NCBI RefSeq assembly: GCF_010983895.1
Contig: NZ_CP048836.1
Coordinates: 2,170,001 to 2,234,000, forward strand
DNA length: 64,000 nucleotides
Direction of reading: 5' to 3'
Origin: Nitrogeniibacter mangrovi
GTDB taxonomy: Bacteria > Pseudomonadota > Gammaproteobacteria > Burkholderiales > Rhodocyclaceae
The notes under the pieces: model-generated
What the model saw: only the letters and a program-made list of their open reading frames with translations
Databases searched by the model: none
What the model was told of the DNA's origin: nothing
Shown here: positions 16,797-29,457 of the stretch, piece by piece
Layout of the letters: every line of letters begins with the position of its first letter
Position numbering within the stretch: position 1 is the stretch's first letter
Program-made: the position numbers and the translations under genes

Positions 16797-17413
16797 GAGC
16801 CGAACCGCTCCCGCAGCGTGTCCTCCAGCCGGGCGCCGATGGCCTCGGGCGTGCCGGTGGCGTCGATCACGCAGAAGCGTGTCGGGTCGGCCGTGGCGCG
16901 CGCCAGGTAGGCGGCGCGCACCCGGGCAAAGAAATCGGCCTGCTCGCGTTCGAAACGGTCGGGAGCCTGACCGGTGCCGGCGAGGCGCTGTGCGGCAATG
17001 GCCGGATCGAGGTCGAACAGGAAGGTCAGATCGGGCTGACGGTCGGGATGGACCCACTGCTCGAGGCGGCGGAACTTGTCCGCATCGAGACCACGTCCGC
17101 CCACCTGGTAGGCGAAGGTGGCGTCGGAGAAGCGGTCGGAGACCACCCAGGTCCCGCGCGCCAGTGCCGGCTCGATCAGCGCGGCCAGATGCTCGCGCCG
17201 GGCGGCGAACATGAGCATGGCCTCGGTCTCCAGGTGCATGTCCTCGTGCAGCAGCAATTCGCGCAGCTTTTCTCCCAGCGGCGTGCCGCCGGGTTCGCGT
17301 GTGTGCACGAAGTCGATGCCCCGCGCCTGCAACCAGGCGCCGCAACGGGCGATCTGGCTGCTCTTGCCGGCGCCGTCGATGCCTTCGAAGGTGATGAATT
17401 TCGCCGTGGTCAC
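16793..17413 (-). CDS. tmk: Thymidylate kinase
   Basis: A 206-residue dTMP kinase with the P-loop [15 protein letters not shown], the DR(F/Y) motif in [19 protein letters not shown], and the LID region ([23 protein letters not shown]). It makes dTDP for DNA synthesis in the cytoplasm. The start is GTG, overlapping the mltG stop by four bases (GTGA), and the end overlaps the holB start, so mltG-tmk-holB are tightly coupled. Length is normal. Confidence 0.97.
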   Translation of the reverse strand: MTTAKFITFEGIDGAGKSSQIARCGAWLQARGIDFVHTREPGGTPLGEKLRELLLHEDMHLETEAMLMFAARREHLAALIEPALARGTWVVSDRFSDATFAYQVGGRGLDADKFRRLEQWVHPDRQPDLTFLFDLDPAIAAQRLAGTGQAPDRFEREQADFFARVRAAYLARATADPTRFCVIDATGTPEAIGARLEDTLRERFGS

Positions 17414-18405
17414 TTGAGCTGATACTCGCGCACGGCGCGGTTGTGCTCCGCCAGCGAGCGCGAGAAATGCGACGACCCGTCACCCCGCGCGACGAAGTAG
17501 TAGAAGCGGGATTCGGGCGGATTGAGCACCGCCTTGAGCGCCGCAAGCCCCGGCATCGCGATCGGCGTCGGCGGCAGGCCGGGACGGGTGTAGGTGTTGT
17601 AGGGCGAGTCGCGCATGAGATCGCGTTTGCGCAAGTTGCCGTCGAAGCGCTCGCCCAGGCCGTAGATGATCGTCGGGTCGGTCTGCAGCAGCATCCCCGC
17701 GCGCAGACGATTGACGAACACCGAGGCGATCAGCGGCCGATCGTCCACCTTGCCGGTTTCCTTCTCCACGATCGACGCGAGCGTCAGCGCCTCGTAGGGT
17801 GACTTGAAGGGCAGATCATCCGCCCGATTGGCCCAGGCGTGCTCGAGATGGGCGTGCATCTGCGCGTAGGCGCGCTGGAGCACGTCCAGATCCGATTCGC
17901 CCTGATGGAAGCGGTAGGTGTCGGGAAAGAACAGCCCTTCCGGCTGCGTCTCTTCGGCGCCGATACGGCGCAGGATCTCGGCATCGCTCAACGCGCGCGA
18001 GTCATGGCTCAGATCGGGATTGGCATCCAGGGTGGCGCGCACCTGGCGGAAGGTCCAGCCTTCGATCAGCGCCACCGAGCGCAGCACCACATCACCGCGC
18101 ACGAACTTGTCGATCAGCTCACGCGGGGTTACGCCGTCGTGGATCTCGTAGCTGCCCGCCTTGATACGCCCGGCGTGCCCCCCAAGACGCGCCATCCAGT
18201 ACAGGGCGGAAGCGTTGACCGCGACGCCACCGTCGACGACCAACTGCGCCACCTGACGCATGGCCGTACCCCGCGGCAGGGTGACCTCGACCGAATCGCC
18301 CCTGACGGCGAGCGGTTGATCGGCATACCAGACCAGCGCCCCGGCGAGACCACCGAGCACCAAGATCGGCAACAACAGGGCGAGAAGCAGGAACCGTTTC
18401 TTCAT
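17410..18405 (-). CDS. mltG: Endolytic transglycosylase MltG
   Basis: A 331-residue membrane-anchored YceG/MltG protein: one N-terminal helix ([25 protein letters not shown]), a LysM-like region ([22 protein letters not shown]), and the catalytic domain with the glutamate in [26 protein letters not shown], then [28 protein letters not shown] and the [15 protein letters not shown]-like end. It cuts newly made glycan strands in the periplasm. The start at 18405 is chosen since it puts the helix at the N-terminus; an extension to 18480 is unlikely. It leads the tmk-holB-pilZ-tatD operon and is divergent from ygfZ. Confidence 0.96.
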   Translation of the reverse strand: MKKRFLLLALLLPILVLGGLAGALVWYADQPLAVRGDSVEVTLPRGTAMRQVAQLVVDGGVAVNASALYWMARLGGHAGRIKAGSYEIHDGVTPRELIDKFVRGDVVLRSVALIEGWTFRQVRATLDANPDLSHDSRALSDAEILRRIGAEETQPEGLFFPDTYRFHQGESDLDVLQRAYAQMHAHLEHAWANRADDLPFKSPYEALTLASIVEKETGKVDDRPLIASVFVNRLRAGMLLQTDPTIIYGLGERFDGNLRKRDLMRDSPYNTYTRPGLPPTPIAMPGLAALKAVLNPPESRFYYFVARGDGSSHFSRSLAEHNRAVREYQLK

Positions 18406-18462
18406 GCAGGCCGGATAGTGCAACGAAAAACGCGGCGGAAGGATGCCGTCGCGCAGGGAGCT

Positions 18463-18469
18463 TATAATA
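18463..18469. promoter_or_regulatory. Symmetric -10 shared by mltG and ygfZ
   Basis: TATAAT on the plus strand (18463-18468) overlaps TATTAT on the minus strand (18469 to 18464), so one short element could serve both divergent genes. Neither side has a convincing -35. Leaders would be about 35 bases for ygfZ and about 50 for mltG. Confidence 0.4.
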
Positions 18470-18504
18470 TCGCATCCCATTCACGTGTGACCGACTGGAC
18501 CGAC

Positions 18505-19548
18505 ATGGAATACTGGAATTCGATACTTGCCGCCGCCGGGCTCGAGCACGACGCGCTGAGCATCAAGTCCGCTGACACCGCCGCCGAACTGGCCGCGGCC
18601 CGCAGCGGCGCGATCATGGTGCCGCTGGTGCACCTGCGTGGCATCGCCGCCGAGGGCGAGGATGCCACCGACTTCCTGCACAACCTGTTCTCCAACGACG
18701 TCAGGAAACTGCCCGACGACGCCGCGCAATGGACCAGCTTCAACAGCCCGAAGGGACGCATGCTGGCCAGCATGCTGCTGTGGCACGCCGACGGCGGCTA
18801 CCGGCTGGTGATGGCAGCCGACGTACACGAGGGCATCCTCAAGAAGCTGCGCATGTTCGTGCTGCGCAGCAAGGTGGCGTTGCAGGATTGCGGCGAGGCG
18901 CGCGCGCTGCTCGGCGTGTCCTGCGATGCACTGGCCGAGTGCCTGGCCAAAGCCGGTTTGCCGGTACCCGCGGCGCCGATGAAGTGCAGCCAGCGCAACG
19001 GTATCTCGGTGGTGCGCCTGGACGCCCGTCGGGCGCTGGTCGACCTGCCGGCCGAACAGCTCGCCGAGGTCTGGGCGCGGCTGGGCGAGCAGGGCGTACG
19101 TCCGGCCGGCACGGCCGCCTGGCACTGGCTCGACGTGCAATGCGGCATCCCGCTCATCACCCAGGCCACCCAGGACGACTTCGTCGCCCAGATGCTCAAC
19201 TACGAGATCATCGGCGGCGTGAACTTCAAGAAGGGGTGCTATCCGGGCCAGGAGATCGTCGCCCGCACGCAGTACCTGGGCAAGCTCAAGAAGCGCATGT
19301 ACCGGCTCCTCGGCCCGGGCAACGCCCCGGCCCACGTCGGTGACGAGCTGTTCGCACCGGCCTTCGGCGATCAGGCCGTCGGCAAACTCGTGACCGTGGC
19401 ACCGGCGCCCAACGGCGGCATCGAGGCACTGGCGGTGCTGCAGATCCAGGCCGCCGACGAGGGGCAGATCTTTCTCGGTTCGCTCGACGGCACTCGCCTG
19501 CGCCTCGCCTCCCTGCCCTATCCGCTCGACGTCGTACCGGTGTCGTGA
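18505..19548 (+). CDS. ygfZ: Folate-binding protein YgfZ
   Basis: A 347-residue GcvT-like protein with the defining motif KKGCYPGQEIVART near residue 240. YgfZ uses tetrahydrofolate and supports the repair or assembly of certain iron-sulfur proteins, including MiaB. The N-terminal part (PLVHLRGIAAEGEDATDFLHNLFSNDV and FNSPKGRMLASMLLW) is also typical. The ATG at 18505 is preferred since the protein then begins MEYWNSILAAAG as in relatives. It is divergent from mltG, a conserved arrangement in betaproteobacteria, and the following DUF4936 gene overlaps its stop. Confidence 0.95.
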   Translation: MEYWNSILAAAGLEHDALSIKSADTAAELAAARSGAIMVPLVHLRGIAAEGEDATDFLHNLFSNDVRKLPDDAAQWTSFNSPKGRMLASMLLWHADGGYRLVMAADVHEGILKKLRMFVLRSKVALQDCGEARALLGVSCDALAECLAKAGLPVPAAPMKCSQRNGISVVRLDARRALVDLPAEQLAEVWARLGEQGVRPAGTAAWHWLDVQCGIPLITQATQDDFVAQMLNYEIIGGVNFKKGCYPGQEIVARTQYLGKLKKRMYRLLGPGNAPAHVGDELFAPAFGDQAVGKLVTVAPAPNGGIEALAVLQIQAADEGQIFLGSLDGTRLRLASLPYPLDVVPVS

Positions 19549-19823
19549 TCGACATCTACATCTACTACAAGGTGGATGCCGCCCATCGCGAACTGGCTCT
19601 CGCCGCCGCGCACACGGTGCTCGAGCGCATGACGGTGGATGCCGAACGGACCGAAACGCTGAGCCAGCGCGCAGACGACCCGCTCACCTGGCTCGAGATC
19701 TATCGCGGCGTGGCCAGCGAAAGCGAGTTTCTCGCCCGCATGGACCGGGTGCTCGCCGACAGCGGCCTGCTCCACTGCCTGGCCGGCGAGCGCCACATCG
19801 AGCGCTTCGTGCCGTGTGCCTGA
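19545..19823 (+). CDS. DUF4936 family protein
   Basis: A 92-residue protein (MIDIYIYYKVDAAHRELALAAAHTVLERM...WLEIYRGVASESEFLARMDRVLADSGL) of a small family found mostly in betaproteobacteria next to ygfZ and the NRDE gene. No catalytic motif is visible and the function is unknown; the sequence has the alternating strand-helix feel of a dimeric alpha-beta barrel stress protein. The start is GTG, overlapping the ygfZ stop (GTGTCGTGA), and its own end overlaps the NRDE start, so the three are translationally coupled. Confidence 0.8.
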   Translation: MIDIYIYYKVDAAHRELALAAAHTVLERMTVDAERTETLSQRADDPLTWLEIYRGVASESEFLARMDRVLADSGLLHCLAGERHIERFVPCA

Positions 19824-20620
19824 TCGCCTTTGCCTGGCGTGTCCACCCTGCGTATCCGCTGGTGGTCGTGGCCAACCGGGATGAATACTTCGAGCGCCCG
19901 AGCGCGGCGGCCCAGTGGTGGGCGGAGGCGCCCGATCTGCTCGCCGGCCGAGACCTCAGCGCCGGCGGCACCTGGCTGGGCGTCACTCGCACGGGCCGCT
20001 TCGCCGCAGTGACCAACTATCGCGATCCGGCCCGGGTGCGCGCCGACACCGAGAGCCGCGGCCATCTGGTGCTGGCGGCCCTGCAGGCCCCCGATCTGAA
20101 CGACACCGCCCGCGCCATCGCGCAGCGCAAAGGCGACTACAACCCGTTCAACCTGCTCGCCTGCGACGGGCGCGACATGGTCGTGGTGGAAAGCGAAGGC
20201 GATGGCGTGCGCCGACTCGCGCCGGGCGTCCACGGCCTGTCCAACCATCTGCTGGATACCGACTGGCCGAAACTGCATGCCGCCCGTGAGGGCCTGGCAG
20301 CCGCGCTGGACACCTTGCCCGCGCACGAACCGCTGGTCGCCATGATGCGCGACGATCGCCCCGCCCCCGACGCCGCCCTGCCCCACACCGGCATCTCCCT
20401 GGCGTGGGAGCGGCGGCTCTCCAGCGCCTTCATTCGTGCCCCCGGCTACGGGACCCGCTGTACCACCGTGGTGCTGGTCGGCCGCGACGGCCGGTGCCGC
20501 TTCCTCGAACAGCGCTGGAATGCCGACGGCGACGCGGACGGCCTGACCGACGAGACCTTCACGATCCCGTGCTGGCCAGCGGGCAGCGCATGCACAGGTG
20601 CGCAATCCCCGCTTCCATAA
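19814..20620 (+). CDS. NRDE (TANGO2-like) family protein
   Basis: A 268-residue protein starting MCLIAFAW, with the NRDE motif that names the family (VVVANRDEYFERPSAAAQWW), then GTWLGVTRTGRFAAVTNYRDP and GLSNHLLDTDWPK. The N-terminal cysteine after the start suggests an Ntn-hydrolase-like fold. Relatives of human TANGO2 are implicated in lipid or haem homeostasis, but the bacterial role is not settled. The start is GTG inside the DUF4936 gene's 3' end. Its last 62 bases overlap the end of the oppositely oriented GNAT gene, an unusually long tail-to-tail overlap. Confidence 0.88.
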   Translation: MCLIAFAWRVHPAYPLVVVANRDEYFERPSAAAQWWAEAPDLLAGRDLSAGGTWLGVTRTGRFAAVTNYRDPARVRADTESRGHLVLAALQAPDLNDTARAIAQRKGDYNPFNLLACDGRDMVVVESEGDGVRRLAPGVHGLSNHLLDTDWPKLHAAREGLAAALDTLPAHEPLVAMMRDDRPAPDAALPHTGISLAWERRLSSAFIRAPGYGTRCTTVVLVGRDGRCRFLEQRWNADGDADGLTDETFTIPCWPAGSACTGAQSPLP

Positions 20621-20986
20621 AGGGCTCGCCCACCGGCACAAAGCCGTGGCGGGTGTAGAACGGCAGCGCCTGCAGCTGCGCATGCAGCACCACCTCCCCC
20701 TGGCCGCGGTCCCGCGCGGTATCCATCAATGCCCGCAACACCCGGGAACCGAGTCCGTGACCGCGTTGATCCGCGCGCACCGCGAGCCGGCCGATGTGCC
20801 CGTCGGGCAGCAACCGCCCGGTGGCGACGACGGTGCCGTCGGCCGCGTCGATCCAGGCGTGACGGCTGAGCGGATCGTCCGCGTCGCGCTCCATGTCGGC
20901 GGGCACGCCCTGCTCGTCGACGAAGACCGCGATGCGCAGCGGCATCACCCGAGGCTGCGCCGCGGCCCAGTCGGCCAGATGCACCC

Positions 20987-20990
<4 letters not shown>
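20559..20990 (-). CDS. GNAT-family N-acetyltransferase
   Basis: A 143-residue acetyltransferase with a typical acetyl-CoA-binding segment (IGRLAVRADQRGHGLGSRVLRALMDTA) and the N-terminal LRIAVFVDEQGVPADME that resembles the ElaA/YjcF-type subgroup. The acceptor substrate is unknown. A short conserved H-GFVPVGEPFMEAGI-H end is also family-like. The ATG at 20990 overlaps the stop of the L,D-transpeptidase gene by a few bases, and the 3' end overlaps the NRDE gene on the other strand. It belongs to the tadA-ldt-GNAT transcription unit. Confidence 0.88.
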
Positions 20991-21936
<946 letters not shown>

Positions 21937-22063
21937 TCAAGTTTCCTGTGGATATGCCGCATTCTATCCGTGTTGCGCAGCCTGCCGCACCCCACGCGCC
22001 GCCGTCCCGCCACCGCTCCGGCAGGCTGCTAAACTTGCGCCCAAAAAACACAAGGTCAACACG

Positions 22064-25000
22064 GTGCCTCCACACCTTCCGAGACGTCGCTGGATGCTCT
22101 TTGCCGCCTGGGCGATCTGGCTGGCGCTGCAGTTCACGGCGCCCGACGCGCTCGCCCTCGGCGCCGGCCTGCTGCCGCTGCTGGTCACCGCCTATCTGCT
22201 GCGTACGCCGGACGCGACGCGAGCGGCCCGGGAGCGCCTGCCGCGCTGGCGCCTGACGCGCGAGGGCGGCGTCTATCGATTCGAAGCGCTCAACGCAGCG
22301 GCAAGAAACCTCCCGTCCGCCCGCCTCGACGCCCTCGATGCGGCCACACTGACCGATCTGGTCGATCGCCCAGACGCCTCCCCCGTGCTCATCCCTGGCG
22401 AATCCGAGCGGCACCCGCTGTGCCTTCAGGTGCTCGCCGCAGAGACGGAACGGTGGGAAATCGTCGCCACCGACGCGACCGCGCAGGCGCGGCAGGCGCG
22501 GGCGCTCGCCGCACTCGAGGCCAACGTGCACGAGGCGCTCAGCTGCGACTTCCATGTGCTCTATCGACTCGACTACCGTCGCCAGGGCTACGACTACATC
22601 TCGCCGGTGGCGGCTCAGGTCACCGGCATCGCGCTCGATGAACTGATGGCCGATGGCGGCGTGCGCCGGATCCACGAGCGCATTCCCGACGCCGACCTGA
22701 TCCGCCTGCGTGCCGACGTGCGCGAGGCGGTGGACCGCGCCGAGGCCGGCCACGTGGATTGCAACCTGGAATACCGCCTGCGCGATACCGGTGGGCGGGT
22801 GCGGTGGTTCCGCGACTCGCTGCGTATCCTGCTCGACGAGGACGGCGCGATGACCCACATCACCGGCGCCATCCTCGAGGTGACCGATACCCGCATGGCC
22901 GGCGAACACCTGCGCGTCACGCTGCATTCGATCGGGGACGGGGTCATCTCCACCGACGCGGCCGGCCGGATCACGCTCATCAACCCGCAGGCGGTGACGC
23001 TGACCGGCTGGCGCGAAGACGAGGCGATGGGCCGTCCACTGAGCGAGGTGCTGAAGCTGCGCGACGCCGGCACCGGCGAGCCGGTGCCCTGCCCCATCGA
23101 CCGGGTCCTCGACGGCGGGCGCATGGTCCGCCTCGGCGAGGCGCTCAATCTGGAGAACAGGGCCGGCGAGCATATTCCCGTCACCGACAGCGTCGCCCCC
23201 ATCCTGATGACCGGAGACCGGGCACCGCTCGGCGCCGTGGTGGTGCTGCGAGATGAACGACAGGCCCGCCAGTCGCTGCAAAAGCTCCATGAGAGCGAGG
23301 CCCGCTATCGCACCCTGGTCGAAAGCTCCCCGGTCGGCATCTTCCACTTCGACTGCCAGCAGACCATCACGTTTCTGAACAACCGCTTCGCCGAGATCCT
23401 TCATACCCGCCCCGACGCCCTGATCGGCACCTCCGTGGCCGCGCTGACCGACCAGTCGATCCTGCCCACCATCCAGGCCGCCCTCCGGGGGCAGCCCGGA
23501 CGCTACGAGGGCGCCTTCAGCACCGCCGGCGACGAGGTGCTCACGCGGCTGTCGATCCGCACCGCCCCGGCCTTCGGCGCCAACGGCGAGGTCATGGGCG
23601 GGGTCGCCATCGTCGAGGACAACACCGCCCGGTACGAGGCCGAACGCAAGCTGCGCGAGAGCGAAACACGTTATGCGCTGGCGATGCGCGGCACCAACGA
23701 AGGGCTGTGGGACTGGAACCCGCTGACCAAGGAGCTGTTCCTCTCCTCGCGCCTGATGGCCCTGCTCGGCGAAGCCCCCAACGCCATCCGCACCACCAGC
23801 GACGCCTGGCTCAGCCGCCTGCATCCGGACGATCGGGACACCTACTATGCGCGCATGGTGGCGCACCTGAAGGGCGAGACCAATCACTTCGAATTCGAAT
23901 TCCGCCTCGTCGCCGACTCGGGTGACTACCGCTGGTTCCGCTCCCGCGGTGTGGCCCAGCGCGACGAGCACGGACAGGCCTATCGCATGGTCGGCTCCAT
24001 CGGCGACATCACCGCGCGCAAACGCGCGCAGATGCAGCTGACCAACGAGCTGGCCTTCTCCCGCACGCTGGTCGACAGCCTGCCGGTGGGCCTGTGCGTG
24101 GCGCAGCGCGACGGCGCCCTGACCATGATCAACCAGTTCTTCGCCCGCCTCGCCGGCGTCTCGCTGCGCGACCTGCGACGCCTGAGCGCGCTGGACCTGA
24201 TCGTCGCCGAAGACCGCCCGGTCATCGCCCAACGCATGGAGCGGGCCTTCGAGGAGGGTACGGCGTGGGCCGAGACGCTGGTGATCAATCCCGAGGGGCG
24301 CACCATCCCGGTCCATTTCCTGGCCCGACGCGTCACCCTGTACGACACCGATCAGCTACTGTGCATCGCCACCGACATCTCCGAACGCAGGAAGGCGGAG
24401 GAGAAGATGCGCAACATCAACCGCGACCTCGAACTGCGCGTGCAGGACCGCACCGCCCAACTCGCCGCCGCGGTCAAGGAGCTCGAAGCCTTCAGCTACT
24501 CCGTCTCCCACGATCTGCGCGCGCCGCTGCGCGCCATCGACGGCTACACCCGCATCATCCGCGACGACTACCGCGACGCCTTCAGCGCGGACGCGCATAC
24601 GCTGTTCGAGCGCATGCTCGCCGCTGTCGCGCGCATGAGTGAGCTGATCGACGATCTGCTCGAACTGTCCCGGGTCTCGCGTCGCCCCCTGCGACGTGCC
24701 CCCATCGACCTGAGCGAGATCGCACGCGCGGTGGTCGATGATCTCGCCCAGCGCCATCCCGACCGCCAGGTGGACGTGGAGATCGCGGGCGACCTGAACG
24801 TGGTGGCGGACGCCAAGCTGCTCAAGATCGCGGTCGAGAATCTGCTGGGCAACGCCTGGAAGTTCACCGCCAAACGGGACCACGCGCATATCCGCTTCGA
24901 TCGGCTCAATGAAAACGACGAAATCGTGTTCTGCGTTCAGGACAACGGCGCGGGCTTCGACATGCGTTATGCCGACAAGCTGTTCGGCGCCTTCCAGCGC

Positions 25001-25174
25001 CTGCATACCGATCGCGACTTCGAAGGCACCGGCATCGGCCTGGCCACCGTCGCCCGGATCATTCAGCGCCACGGCGGACGCGTGTGGGCGTCCGGCGAGC
25101 CCGAGGCAGGCGCGTGCTTCTATTTCACCCTGGGCGAGGCCGGGGCCGACAGCACGCCGACGCGCTCGACGTGA
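22064..25174 (+). CDS. Multi-PAS membrane sensor histidine kinase (orphan)
   Basis: A 1036-residue kinase. Two short hydrophobic stretches (about residues 11-28 and 33-47) suggest membrane anchoring, followed by about five PAS domains (roughly 145-277, 281-402, 409-525, 527-655 and 657-779; the fourth has a PAC end, DYRWFRSRGVAQRDEHG). Then come a HisKA domain with the phosphorylated His816 in FSYSVSHDLRAPLRAIDGY and an ATPase domain (NLLGNAWKFT, DNGAGFDMRYADKLFGAFQRLH, GTGIGLATVARIIQRHGG) like that of bacteriophytochromes. No receiver or response regulator gene is adjacent. GTG at 22064 with AAGG before it is my choice; ATG at 22094 is the alternative. The signal cannot be read from sequence. 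Confidence 0.9.
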   Translation: MPPHLPRRRWMLFAAWAIWLALQFTAPDALALGAGLLPLLVTAYLLRTPDATRAARERLPRWRLTREGGVYRFEALNAAARNLPSARLDALDAATLTDLVDRPDASPVLIPGESERHPLCLQVLAAETERWEIVATDATAQARQARALAALEANVHEALSCDFHVLYRLDYRRQGYDYISPVAAQVTGIALDELMADGGVRRIHERIPDADLIRLRADVREAVDRAEAGHVDCNLEYRLRDTGGRVRWFRDSLRILLDEDGAMTHITGAILEVTDTRMAGEHLRVTLHSIGDGVISTDAAGRITLINPQAVTLTGWREDEAMGRPLSEVLKLRDAGTGEPVPCPIDRVLDGGRMVRLGEALNLENRAGEHIPVTDSVAPILMTGDRAPLGAVVVLRDERQARQSLQKLHESEARYRTLVESSPVGIFHFDCQQTITFLNNRFAEILHTRPDALIGTSVAALTDQSILPTIQAALRGQPGRYEGAFSTAGDEVLTRLSIRTAPAFGANGEVMGGVAIVEDNTARYEAERKLRESETRYALAMRGTNEGLWDWNPLTKELFLSSRLMALLGEAPNAIRTTSDAWLSRLHPDDRDTYYARMVAHLKGETNHFEFEFRLVADSGDYRWFRSRGVAQRDEHGQAYRMVGSIGDITARKRAQMQLTNELAFSRTLVDSLPVGLCVAQRDGALTMINQFFARLAGVSLRDLRRLSALDLIVAEDRPVIAQRMERAFEEGTAWAETLVINPEGRTIPVHFLARRVTLYDTDQLLCIATDISERRKAEEKMRNINRDLELRVQDRTAQLAAAVKELEAFSYSVSHDLRAPLRAIDGYTRIIRDDYRDAFSADAHTLFERMLAAVARMSELIDDLLELSRVSRRPLRRAPIDLSEIARAVVDDLAQRHPDRQVDVEIAGDLNVVADAKLLKIAVENLLGNAWKFTAKRDHAHIRFDRLNENDEIVFCVQDNGAGFDMRYADKLFGAFQRLHTDRDFEGTGIGLATVARIIQRHGGRVWASGEPEAGACFYFTLGEAGADSTPTRST

Positions 25175-25363
25175 TCAGCGATCGCGGCGCGTCCACCCGC
25201 TCAGCACCAGCGTGGCGAGGCCAAGCAATAACTCATCGAACAAGGGAATGGGATCGGGCAGCAGCACATCGACCACGAACAGACACGCCGTCAGGAGCAG
25301 CAAGGTCGGATACCGGCGCCGCCGCGCCCAACCCAGCAGCCCCGAGATCAACACCGAGCGCAT
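25175..25363 (-). CDS. Small membrane protein, DUF6116 family
   Basis: A 62-residue protein (MRSVLISGLLGWARRRRYPTLLLLTACLFVVDVLLPDPIPLFDELLLGLATLVLSGW) with two hydrophobic segments and an arginine-rich turn, matching the DUF6116 pattern. Function unknown. Its stop touches the stop of the kinase gene with no gap. Probably inner membrane with two helices. Confidence 0.65.
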   Translation of the reverse strand: MRSVLISGLLGWARRRRYPTLLLLTACLFVVDVLLPDPIPLFDELLLGLATLVLSGWTRRDR

Positions 25364-25456
25364 GGCCGCCCCTCCCTTCGCACCCCCTCAGGCGCAGCGC
25401 ACCGCCGCCCGTGGCATGATGGTCTCTTGCATCGGAACAACTCACGACTCCACACG

Positions 25457-25744
25457 ATGACCTGGTACGTCCTCAATCTTGGCGATGCCATGCTGGCCGG
25501 CGACGCGGTGGACCGCATCCAGTCGCTGTTCGAGCAATGGCCGTCCCGCCCCGCCGGGGCCGCCGTTTTCATGCGCCATGAATCCGAGGGACGCCTGCAC
25601 TGCGAACTGCGCGTCTACCTGCCTCCCGCTGCCGCGCCGCTGGCGCAGCAACTCGGGGCCACACCGTGCGCGCCGCCCGATCCGGGCGATCTGGGCGTGC
25701 TTGCGGGCGAGCCCGCGGCACTGAAGCCATTGCGCCGCGATTGA
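25457..25744 (+). CDS. Small hypothetical protein
   Basis: A 95-residue protein beginning MTWYVLNLGDAMLAGDAVDRIQSLFEQWPSR, with a proline- and alanine-rich middle (YLPPAAAPLAQQLGATP). I do not recognise a domain, and no signal peptide or membrane segment is visible. The reading frame is followed by a good stop and its third-position GC looks like that of the neighbours, so it is probably a real gene. Its 5' gap to the divergent DUF6116 gene is 93 bases. Confidence 0.55.
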   Translation: MTWYVLNLGDAMLAGDAVDRIQSLFEQWPSRPAGAAVFMRHESEGRLHCELRVYLPPAAAPLAQQLGATPCAPPDPGDLGVLAGEPAALKPLRRD

Positions 25745-25811
25745 GCCTCGCGGCCGGCTCGGTGCGCGAACGATCTCGGACCGCAGGCGCTCAGGAAACG
25801 AACGGCCCCAC

Positions 25812-26270
25812 TCAAACGAACTCCCCCAGATGCTCGCGCATCCATCGGGCCCCTTCCGTCGCGCTACGGCGGAAGTAGCGCCTGAAGTCGCGACTGAACC
25901 GGGCCGCGCTCGCGTAGCCGACTTCGGCCGCGATGGTGGTGATCGGCCCCTTCCGTCTCGCGATCATCAGGCGCGCTGCGTGAAGCCGCATCGCCTTGAC
26001 ATACTGAATCGGCGTGCTGCCGGTCAACGCCTTGAAATGCGCATGATACGAGGGAACGCTCATGCCTGCTTCGGCGGCCAGCTCGGGCACCGACAGCCTG
26101 CGGCGGTAGCTCGCACGGATCGTGGAGCGCGCGCAGCAGCCGCTCGAGCACCTCCACGATCACCGCTTCCATCCGGCTGGACACCAGGCTCCTGGCCGGC
26201 ACCGGGCGCCTGTCCCGATCCCGCGCCGCCAGCGTTACCGCGATGTCGCGGGCCTTTGCTACCTGTTTCG
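25812..26270 (-). pseudogene. Decayed AraC-family regulator (frameshift, N-terminus missing)
   Basis: The 3' part encodes a full AraC DNA-binding domain: MPELAAEAGMSVPSYHAHFKALTGSTPIQYVKAMRLHAARLMI and the second helix-turn-helix (TIAAEVGYASAARFSRDFRRYF). Upstream, a different frame carries the linker (VPARSLVSSRMEAVIVEVLERLL, near 26120-26200), and the two frames join around 26110-26130 (STIRASYRRRLSVPEL), so one frameshift is needed. The effector-binding N-terminal domain is absent because guaA ends at 26288. It is codirectional with guaA and probably not functional. A sequencing error could explain the frameshift but not the missing domain. Confidence 0.7.
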
Positions 26271-26287
26271 TCGGCTCACCAAGCGGA

Positions 26288-27850
<1,563 letters not shown>

Positions 27851-27871
27851 GGCTTTACTCGGCTTGAAAAA

Positions 27872-27897
27872 GGAAAAAAGGCGGCCGCGGCCGCCTT
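27872..27897 (-). terminator. Intrinsic terminator between guaB and guaA
   Basis: On the minus strand a perfect 20-base palindrome (27878-27897, GC-rich core GGCGGCCGCGGCCGCC) is followed at once by six T residues. It stands between the guaB stop (27916) and the guaA start (27850), leaving only about 20 bases before guaA. It would either separate the genes or attenuate guaA expression. Confidence 0.8.
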
Positions 27898-27915
27898 GCC
27901 TTCAGGAGGCCCGAA

Positions 27916-29431
<1,516 letters not shown>

Positions 29432-29457
29432 AACACCGTACCGTGAGGACCTTCCCG

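Noticed and set aside
25407-25460. TGGCATG followed by TTGCAT upstream of the small hypothetical gene
   Set aside because: The GG to GC distance is 14 instead of 10, so it cannot be a sigma54 promoter.
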